NCBI GenBank assembly: GCA_021790555.1
Contig: JAJYGY010000406.1
Location: forward strand, 1 to 5,584
DNA length: 5,584 bases
Direction of reading: 5' to 3'
Source: a bacterium
Lineage (GTDB): Bacteria; Oederibacteriota; JAJYGY01
This document shows positions 1-5,375 of the stretch, piece after piece. The translations under genes and the position numbers were made by a program. Within the stretch, counting starts at the first letter, position 1, and the number at the start of each line of letters is the position of its first letter. Under the pieces are notes generated by a model, which was not told the origin of the DNA, did no database searches, and saw only the letters and a program-made list of their open reading frames with translations.

Positions 1-103
1 GGTTCAACCAGTCGGCCTGCAGGACAAGCACGGGCCGCACCTTGCCGATTTCCGCACCCCGGTTCGGGTTCAGGTTCCCGGTCCAAATTTCCCCGCGCTT
101 CAT
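1..103 (-). CDS. MazF/PemK-type toxin, N-terminal part (cut by window edge)
   Basis: Only the first 34 codons are present; the gene continues past the left end. The residues seen begin MKRGEIWTGNLNP and continue with RGAEIGK and then RPVLVLQ. This is the start of the MazF/PemK fold: the G-E-I-W first strand, the loop ending in G-x-E-x-G-K, and the R-P-V-L-V strand, whose arginine (R23) is in the position of the conserved Arg of MazF/Kid toxins. Proteins of this family are usually about 110 residues and are ribosome-independent or ribosome-associated mRNA endoribonucleases; cleavage specificity cannot be told from this part. The start codon overlaps the antitoxin stop (ATGA) and is preceded by a consensus AGGAGGT seven bases upstream, so the start is secure. 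Translation is probably coupled to that of the antitoxin, and transcription comes from the shared promoter upstream of the antitoxin. Family assignment is strong for so short a piece; whether the rest is intact is unknown. Confidence 0.85.
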   Translation of the reverse strand, partial: MKRGEIWTGNLNPNRGAEIGKVRPVLVLQADWLN

Positions 104-378
104 CGCCGCGACCTCCTGGCCGGCTCGCGGACCTCGGCCAAATCCAGCGCCTCGTTGTCCAAGGGCAGGGCCTCCGCGGCCAGGGACAGGGATTCCCCCG
201 GATCCAGGCCGCGGACCGCCCGGACCATGTCCGCGCGGAAACGCGCCTCACGGCGGCGGCGCAGGAACTCGTCCAAAGCCTGGCGGATCAGCTCCGACCG
301 GGGCCTTTTTTCAAGCTGGGATTCCTCCTCCAGGCCCTTTTCCAGGGGCTCGGGAAGGCGGATGGTGATGGCGGCCAT
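100..378 (-). CDS. Ribbon-helix-helix antitoxin of a MazEF/PemIK-like module
   Basis: A 92-residue protein. Residues 3-8 (ITIRLP) form the alternating polar/hydrophobic strand of a ribbon-helix-helix (CopG/MetJ-like) DNA-binding domain, in which T5 and R7 would face the DNA. Residues 9-20 and 26-41 (PRSELIRQALDEFLRRR) are the two helices. Residues about 60-86 are rich in Leu, Ala, Asp and Glu and have no globular look; in this family such a tail binds and blocks the toxin. The following gene begins inside the stop codon and is a MazF/PemK toxin, which confirms the role. The frame is open further upstream to 423, but the start at 378 is preferred: AAGGAG lies five bases before it, the RHH strand begins immediately after it, and the longer version would translate through the promoter and operator. 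The protein very probably represses its own promoter by binding the palindrome at 396-416. Confidence 0.88.
   Translation of the reverse strand: MAAITIRLPEPLEKGLEEESQLEKRPRSELIRQALDEFLRRRREARFRADMVRAVRGLDPGESLSLAAEALPLDNEALDLAEVREPARRSRR
111..117 (-). promoter_or_regulatory. Ribosome binding site of the toxin gene
   Basis: The minus strand reads AGGAGGT here, a full Shine-Dalgarno consensus, seven bases before the toxin ATG at 103. It lies inside the last codons of the antitoxin (Ala-Arg-Arg-Ser). It fixes the toxin start and is at least as strong as the antitoxin's own site. Confidence 0.8.
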
Positions 379-383
379 GACAG

Positions 384-389
384 CTCCTT
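384..389 (-). promoter_or_regulatory. Ribosome binding site of the antitoxin gene
   Basis: The minus strand reads AAGGAG five bases before the ATG at 378. This decides between that start and the longer open frame beginning at 423, which has no comparable site. Confidence 0.7.
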
Positions 390-395
390 TGAATG

Positions 396-416
396 ACAAT
401 TCGCACCACAAATTGT
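396..416. promoter_or_regulatory. Inverted repeat, likely antitoxin operator
   Basis: Two perfect six-base arms, ACAATT and AATTGT, are separated by nine bases. One arm overlaps the predicted -10 box and the other lies near the expected transcription start. Ribbon-helix-helix antitoxins commonly bind such short palindromes over their own promoter, alone or together with the toxin, so this is the natural autoregulation site. Function is inferred from position and symmetry. Confidence 0.5.
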
Positions 417-439
417 AATCCAAAACGCCGCCTTTGCAA
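412..439 (-). promoter_or_regulatory. Predicted sigma-70-type promoter of the toxin-antitoxin operon
   Basis: On the minus strand TTGCAA (439-434) and TACAAT (417-412) are separated by 16 bases. The -10 box matches TATAAT at five of six bases and the -35 box matches TTGACA at four of six. The stretch is clearly richer in A and T than its surroundings and sits in the only real intergenic gap of the window, between the pump stop codon and the antitoxin. Transcription would start near 405, giving a leader of roughly 27 bases. This is a prediction from consensus only. Confidence 0.55.
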
Positions 440-453
440 GCTGGAAACGCGCC

Positions 454-3400
454 TCAGGCATCCATCCGCCCGGCCCGCCTTTCAAACCTTCCGTACCTCA
501 GCGCCAGGGCCGGCAGCAGGAGCAGGTTCATGGCCGTGGAACTGGCCAGACCGCCCAGGATGACCACGGCCATGGGGCCCTCGATCTCCTGGCCCGGCGC
601 GCCGCTGCCCAGGACCATGGGCAGCAGGCCCAGGCCGGCCACCGTGGCGGTCATCAGGATGGGCAGCAGCCGCTCCCGGGCCCCGCGCAGGGCCGTGTCC
701 AGGTTCCAGTCCCGGCCCTCCTCGGCCACCAGGTGCTGGTAGTGCGAAAGCAGCATGATCGAATTGCGCGTGGTGATGCCGAAGAGGGTGACGAACCCCA
801 CCAGCGAGCCCAGCGAAAGGCTTCCCCCGCCGGCGAAGGCCGCCAGCACCCCTCCCGCCAGGGCGAAGGGCAGGTTGCACAGGACCAGGAGCGTGTTGCG
901 GCCGCCGCGGAAGGCGGCCCAAAGCAGCAGGGTGATGCCGCCCAGCACCAGGAGCGCCCCGGCCAGGATCCGCCGCGTGGCCCGCAGGCGGGCCTGCTCG
1001 CTGCTGGCGACCACGGCGTAGGTCCCCCGCGGAAACCGCACCTTCTCCGCCAGCTTCTCCTTCAACCCCGCCACGAAAGCCGGCAGCGGGCCGGTCACGT
1101 CGCAGCCGACGGCCTGCGTCCTCAGTCCGTTCTCGTGCTGGATAAGGTAGCGCCCCTTCCCCATCCTGAGGACGGCCAGGTCCTTCAGGGGCACCCACCG
1201 TCCGTCGGCGTTGCGCAGGGGCAGGTCGCCCACCCGGGCGGGATTCCCGCGCAGGGCCGGGGGCAGGATGGCGACCACGTCGGTCGCCCGGTCGCGGTCG
1301 AAGACCTGGCCCACCACGCTTCCCTGGTAGGCCGTTCGCACCGCCCGCAGGACCTCGGCCGGCTGGAACCCCAGGCGCCGGACGCGGCCGGGCCTCAGGG
1401 TGACGGACAGCTCGGGCACCCCGGGCGGCGAGGCCATCCGCACGTCCCGCGCGCCCTTCATCCCGGCGAGCAGGGCCGCCACTTCCCCCGCCTTCTCATC
1501 CAGCACGCCCAGGCGGTCCCCGAAGATCTTCACCGAAACGTCCGAGGTGTCGCCGGAAAGGACCTCCCCCATCCGCTCCTGCAGGGGCGTCTTGATGGCG
1601 AAGGTGCATCCGGGAAAACCGGCCAGCTTGGCCCGGATTTTGGCCGCCACGTCGCCCGTGCTCTCCCCTTCCAGCGGGCGGAGGTCCACCTGCAGCTCGC
1701 TCTGGTGCGTTCCGTGGGTGTCGTCGGCCTCCCCGGCCTGGCCGGCCTGCTGCGACACCGTCTCCACCTCCGGCACCGTCAGGATGCGCCCGGCCACCCG
1801 CCGGCCCACTCGCAGGGATTCGTCCAGCGAGGTTCCGGGAAGCAGGTTCAGGTGCACGATCAGGTGCCCTTCGTTGAAGGGGGGGAGGAAGGTGAGCCGC
1901 AGGAACGGGAGCGCGGCCAGCGCCGCCGCCAGGGCCAGGGCGGCCAGACCCAGGGCCTTCGCCGGCTTCCTCTCCACCCCCGCCAGCAGGCTTTGGTGGG
2001 CCGCCTTCAGCTTCAGGATGGCGGGCCGCTCCTCGAAGGGATGGCTCTCCCGCTTCAACAGCAGCATGGCCAGGGCCGGCGTCACGGTGAGGGCCACCAG
2101 AAGCGAGGAGAGGATGGAGAAGATGTAGGCCCAGGCCAGGGGCGCGAAGAGCCGGCCCTGCACCCCACCCATGCCCAGCACGGGCAGGAAGACCAGGACC
2201 ACGATGAAGGTGGCGAAGACCACGGCCCCGCGCACTTCCAGGGACGAGGCCAGCACGACCCGGGCCTTGGAAAGGGGCCGCCGGGCCTTCCAGTTTTCCC
2301 CCAGGCGGCGGTGGATGTTCTCGATGTCGATGATGGCGTCGTCCACCACCTCGCCGATGGCGATGGCCAGGCCGCCCAGGGTCATGGTGTTCAACCCGAT
2401 GCCGAAGTGGCGCAGCAGCAGCACGGCCGAAAGCAGCGACAGCGGGATGGCGGTGAGGGAGACCAGCGAAACCCGGAAATTCCACAGGAAGAGGAAGAGC
2501 ACCAGCGCCACCAGCGCCCCACCCAGCAGCAGGGAATCCCGCACCGTGGAGACGGCCCTTTGAATGAAGGTGGCCGGCCGGAACAGGGCCGGACGGAGGG
2601 TCACCCCCTCCTGTCGGAACAGGGGCCGCATCGACCGGAAGGCATTCTCCAGGCCCCGGGTCACCGCCAGGGTGTTGCAGCCGTACTGGCCCGAGACCTC
2701 CAGGGCGATGTCCGGGCTCCAGCCCCCGCGGTCGAACACCTGGGCCGCGCCCAGCCTCGGGGCCGAGCCCACCTCCACCTGGGCCACGTCGCCCAGGGTC
2801 ACGTTCATGCCCTGGCTGCGCCGGATCACCACCCCGGCCAGGGCCCGGGCCGTCAGGGCCTGGCCGGAGGAGCGCAGCAGGATGCGCTGGTTGGGCGTGT
2901 CCAGGAACCCGGCCCCGAACACGCCGGTGGCCCTCCTGGCCGCGGCGGCCACGTCCTCGAAGCCCAGGCCGTAGGCCTTCATCCTGTCCGGCAGCAGCCG
3001 GATCTGGAACTGGCGCTTCTCCCCGCCGTACACCACCACCTTGGCCACCCCCGGCACGGCCAGCAGCCTGGGCTTGACCTGCCAGTCCACCAGGGAGCGC
3101 AGACGCCGGAGGGAAAGCTTCTTGGAGGACAGGCCGGCGATCAGCTGCACGCTGGTGGCCGTGGTCAGGGGGGCGATCAGGGGCGCCCGGACCGTGGCCG
3201 GAAGCGAGGCCACCGCCTGGGCCATGCGTTCCGCCACCCGCTGGCGGTCCAGGTGGATGTCGGTCCCGTCGCGGAAGAAGGCCTTGAGGACCGAGTAGCC
3301 CTGGAAGGAGTTGGAACGCAGAAGCCGCAGCCCCGGCGTGCCCTGGATGGCCGCCTCCAGGGGGCGGCTGACCAGCTGCTCCACCTGGCGCGGGGAAAAC

Positions 3401-3564
3401 CCGGGAGCCCGGGTCTGCACCACCACCTCCAGCGGCGCGAACTCCGGGAAGACGTCCACGGGCGCCCGGCGGGCCGCCCAGATCCCGTATCCCAGCAGCA
3501 GCAGGGCCAGGGCCGCCACGACCCCGGGGAATTCCACGGCGAATTGGACGATTTTTTTAAGCAT
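454..3564 (-). CDS. Heavy-metal-efflux-type RND permease (CzcA/CusA-like)
   Basis: A complete 1036-residue inner-membrane pump, the usual size for the RND superfamily, expected to work as a trimer driven by protons. TM1 lies at about 12-30 and is followed by the typical APVDVFPEF of the family. A large periplasmic loop spans 31-342, TM2-TM6 span 343-502, TM7 is near 536-553, a second loop spans 555-864, and TM8-TM12 span 865-1024. The TM4 relay is GEVVDDAIIDIEN (404-416) with D408, D409, D413 and E415. FLPPFNEG (559-566) and LSGDTSDVSVKIFGD (669-683) are family hallmarks. The copper-type methionine positions are not evident and the first Asp of the CzcA TM4 motif is Ile402, so the substrate is open; divalent metal export is possible. 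A stretch with D614, D615, H617 and H620 lies in the second loop. The start is fixed by the conserved N-terminus. It follows the mini-adapter by 17 bases without a clear Shine-Dalgarno site, which suggests translational coupling. Confidence 0.93.
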   Translation of the reverse strand: MLKKIVQFAVEFPGVVAALALLLLGYGIWAARRAPVDVFPEFAPLEVVVQTRAPGFSPRQVEQLVSRPLEAAIQGTPGLRLLRSNSFQGYSVLKAFFRDGTDIHLDRQRVAERMAQAVASLPATVRAPLIAPLTTATSVQLIAGLSSKKLSLRRLRSLVDWQVKPRLLAVPGVAKVVVYGGEKRQFQIRLLPDRMKAYGLGFEDVAAAARRATGVFGAGFLDTPNQRILLRSSGQALTARALAGVVIRRSQGMNVTLGDVAQVEVGSAPRLGAAQVFDRGGWSPDIALEVSGQYGCNTLAVTRGLENAFRSMRPLFRQEGVTLRPALFRPATFIQRAVSTVRDSLLLGGALVALVLFLFLWNFRVSLVSLTAIPLSLLSAVLLLRHFGIGLNTMTLGGLAIAIGEVVDDAIIDIENIHRRLGENWKARRPLSKARVVLASSLEVRGAVVFATFIVVLVFLPVLGMGGVQGRLFAPLAWAYIFSILSSLLVALTVTPALAMLLLKRESHPFEERPAILKLKAAHQSLLAGVERKPAKALGLAALALAAALAALPFLRLTFLPPFNEGHLIVHLNLLPGTSLDESLRVGRRVAGRILTVPEVETVSQQAGQAGEADDTHGTHQSELQVDLRPLEGESTGDVAAKIRAKLAGFPGCTFAIKTPLQERMGEVLSGDTSDVSVKIFGDRLGVLDEKAGEVAALLAGMKGARDVRMASPPGVPELSVTLRPGRVRRLGFQPAEVLRAVRTAYQGSVVGQVFDRDRATDVVAILPPALRGNPARVGDLPLRNADGRWVPLKDLAVLRMGKGRYLIQHENGLRTQAVGCDVTGPLPAFVAGLKEKLAEKVRFPRGTYAVVASSEQARLRATRRILAGALLVLGGITLLLWAAFRGGRNTLLVLCNLPFALAGGVLAAFAGGGSLSLGSLVGFVTLFGITTRNSIMLLSHYQHLVAEEGRDWNLDTALRGARERLLPILMTATVAGLGLLPMVLGSGAPGQEIEGPMAVVILGGLASSTAMNLLLLPALALRYGRFERRAGRMDA

Positions 3565-3581
3565 GGGGGCGGACCCGGGTT

Positions 3582-4082
3582 TCAGTCATCGTCGTCCCCG
3601 TCGCCGGCCGGGGCCTTGGGCCTGAATTCCTGGGAAAGAAGCAGCGCCGCTCCCCGCGTCACCACCTCCTGCCCGGACACCCAGCCCGGGATGCGGCCGA
3701 GATAGCCCCCCGGCGCGGCCACGGCGCCGTCCAGGATCTTCCGGTGGAAGTCTCCCGGGCTGGTTTCCACGTACACGCTGGCCTTGCCGTCCACGTAAAG
3801 GACCGCCGCCGCCGGAACCACCAGTTCCCCTCCCCGCCTGGCCGGGGGGCGCGCCTGGATGCCCGCCAGCGCGGTCTGCCACCCGTTCAGGAGCACCTCG
3901 CCCGGCCCGGCGGAAGCAAAGGCCGCCGGGCCCCGGCCGTCGTCGTCCCCCGGGAAATGCCGGTAAATACCCAGCCCCAGCGCGAAGCCCAGCGCCAGCA
4001 GCAGGGCCGCCCAAACCGGCCAGGCGCCCGCGTTTTCCGCGCCCTTGCTCATGGCAGGGCCCCCCTGCGGCATCCCGCGCAT
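3582..4082 (-). CDS. Minimal RND adapter-like protein (membrane-proximal domain only)
   Basis: A 166-residue protein. Residues about 21-40 (WPVWAALLLALGFALGLGIY) form an N-terminal membrane anchor or uncleaved signal. Residues 64-80 (LLNGWQTALAGIQARPP) resemble the strand that opens the membrane-proximal domain of HlyD/CusB-type adapters. Residues 87-153 (LVVPAAAVLYVDGKASVYVE, then VSGQEVVTRGAALLLSQEF) resemble the strands that close it near the C-terminus. The lipoyl domain, alpha-hairpin and beta-barrel normally lying between are absent; ordinary adapters have about 350-450 residues. Two Asp clusters flank the domain (GDDDGR at 45-50 and a GDGDDDD end). The ATG at 4082 has GGAGGGG seven bases upstream; ATGs at 4073 and 4052 in frame are alternatives. 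It starts one base after the TolC-like gene stop and precedes the metal-type pump, so it probably docks on that pump. It may be a purposeful short subunit or the product of an internal deletion. No frameshift remnants of the missing part can be seen. Confidence 0.75.
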   Translation of the reverse strand: MRGMPQGGPAMSKGAENAGAWPVWAALLLALGFALGLGIYRHFPGDDDGRGPAAFASAGPGEVLLNGWQTALAGIQARPPARRGGELVVPAAAVLYVDGKASVYVETSPGDFHRKILDGAVAAPGGYLGRIPGWVSGQEVVTRGAALLLSQEFRPKAPAGDGDDDD

Positions 4083-4083
4083 C

Positions 4084-5316
4084 CTATTTCCCCTCCAGGT
4101 AATCCAGGTCGGCCAGGGCCTCGCGGTAGTCCCGCTTCAGCGCCTCCTGGTTCATCCGCGCGTCCAGCCAGGCGTTGGCCGCCGCCTGCAGCGAATTGTA
4201 GTCGATCTGCCCGTAATGGTAGTTGGAAAGCGCCAGCCGCCAGGCCCTGGCGTCCAGGGGAACCAGGTTGTCCCGGTTGTTCCCAAGCTTGCGAGCCAGG
4301 CTGGAAAGGAGGGAGAGCTCCTCCCGCAGGCGCAGCCCCACGCGGCGCCGCGCCTCCAGGGCGCCTTCCCTGCCGGCCTGGACCCGCTTCAGGGCCGCGG
4401 CCACGGCGTGGCGCTCGTTGAACCAGTACCACAGGGGAAGGCTGAGGGAAAGTCCGGCGCCGAACTGCCCCCGGCTTTCCAGGACGCTGGCGTCGAAGTC
4501 GGGCAGGGCGCCGCGCCGCGCCGCCAGCAGGCGGGCCCTGTCGGCCTCCACCTGGAGCCGGGCGGCGGCCAGAACCGGATTGTGGGGCATGGAATCGGGG
4601 GATGGCGGAGGGGGGGGCGTGCCGGGATCGGGCGGGGGAGGCGCGCGCAATTGAAGCCGCGTGGAAACGGGAAGGCCCATCAGGCTGTCCAAGGCGGCCT
4701 GGGCGTCCTCCCGCGCCGCCTCCAGGTCGGCCTTTTCGTCGTCCACCCCGGCAAGCGAGGCCCGGGCCCGCAGGTATTCCACCTCGCTGGTGGTTCCCTT
4801 GACCATCCTCCGGCGGGCCAGAACGGCGATTTTTCCGAAGGTCTGGGCCTTCAAGGCGTTCCATTGAAGGGCCCGGCCGGCGAACCACAGCTCATCATAG
4901 TCCCGGGTCGCCTCGCGGTCGCCTTCAAGCAGGCCCGCCTGGATCTCGGCGCCGAGGGTTTGGGCCTGCAGGCTCAGGCTTCGGGCCCGCGCCGAGGCCT
5001 TGCCCGGGAAGCCGAAAGCCTGGCTGGCCTGGACCTGCACCGAGCCCGCCGGCCCCAGGGCCGAGCCGGGGCCGTAGCCCACGGCCGCGAAATCCGGCTC
5101 GTCCGGCCCCAGGGCCTCCAGCCGCCGCGCCAGCAGGGCGTCGCGCCGGTCAGCAAGCGCCATGGCCTTCAGGTTTTCCCTCCGGGCATTCCGAATGGCC
5201 TGGCCGAGGCCCAGGGAAAGGGGCGCCACAGGGGCGGCCCAGGCCCTCCGGCCGGCGCCCAGAAGGCATATTACCGCCACCACCCGGACCATTCTTCTGG
5301 TTTCAACCATGGGCAT
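4084..5316 (-). CDS. TolC-family outer-membrane efflux protein
   Basis: With the start chosen here the protein has 410 residues, normal for the family. Residues 1-27 form a signal peptide: basic ETRR and R11, a hydrophobic VVAVICLLG core, and a likely cut after AWA. Two similar helical halves follow, the first at about 33-220 (opening LSLGLGQAIRNARRENLKAM) and the second at about 246-408 (opening NPVLAAARLQVEADRARLLA). The closing SNYHYGQIDYNSLQAAANAW is the familiar end of TolC/CusC-type proteins. Predicted beta parts include SVQVQASQAFGFPG (92-105) and FGAGLSLSLPLWYW (285-298). An unusual run of prolines (225-240) links the halves. The trimer would form the outer-membrane channel for the neighbouring RND pumps. 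No lipobox Cys is seen at the cleavage site, so it is probably not lipidated. The start at 5316 has GGAG five bases upstream and gives a normal signal peptide. The frame is open to an ATG at 5379 overlapping the upstream stop, which would put about 21 extra polar residues before the signal. Confidence 0.88.
   Translation of the reverse strand: MPMVETRRMVRVVAVICLLGAGRRAWAAPVAPLSLGLGQAIRNARRENLKAMALADRRDALLARRLEALGPDEPDFAAVGYGPGSALGPAGSVQVQASQAFGFPGKASARARSLSLQAQTLGAEIQAGLLEGDREATRDYDELWFAGRALQWNALKAQTFGKIAVLARRRMVKGTTSEVEYLRARASLAGVDDEKADLEAAREDAQAALDSLMGLPVSTRLQLRAPPPPDPGTPPPPPSPDSMPHNPVLAAARLQVEADRARLLAARRGALPDFDASVLESRGQFGAGLSLSLPLWYWFNERHAVAAALKRVQAGREGALEARRRVGLRLREELSLLSSLARKLGNNRDNLVPLDARAWRLALSNYHYGQIDYNSLQAAANAWLDARMNQEALKRDYREALADLDYLEGK
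4090..4096 (-). promoter_or_regulatory. Ribosome binding site of the mini-adapter gene
   Basis: The minus strand reads GGAGGGG inside the last codons of the TolC-like gene (Leu-Glu-Gly-Lys-stop), seven bases before the ATG at 4082. It supports that start over the internal ATG at 4052, which has only a G-run (AGGGGGG) in front of it. Confidence 0.6.
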
Positions 5317-5321
5317 CCTGG

Positions 5322-5325
5322 CTCC
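5322..5325 (-). promoter_or_regulatory. Ribosome binding site favouring the internal start of the TolC-like gene
   Basis: GGAG on the minus strand lies five bases before the ATG at 5316, within CAAATGGAGCCAGG. Together with the signal peptide that follows, it supports this start over the ATG at 5379, which is preceded only by a G-rich GTGGGAAG. Confidence 0.4.
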
Positions 5326-5375
5326 ATTTGGGACCGTAAGTGGATCAGACGTTTGAGGAGGCCCCGGGTTCCCCA

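Noticed and set aside
379..423. Longer N-terminus for the antitoxin, starting at 423
   Set aside because: It would translate through the promoter and operator and add residues ahead of the ribbon-helix-helix strand; the ATG at 378 has a good ribosome site.
420..453. Possible terminator after the pump gene
   Set aside because: Only a three-base-pair stem (GCC-TGA-GGC) is visible and no T-run follows it in the transcript, so there is no credible intrinsic terminator.
733..3705. A 990-codon open frame on the plus strand antisense to the pump gene
   Set aside because: Its product is a low-complexity string of Gly, Gln, His, Arg and Pro without domains or membrane segments, as expected from the reverse of a GC-rich gene with strong third-position bias. 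The minus-strand frame has a full RND protein with conserved motifs.
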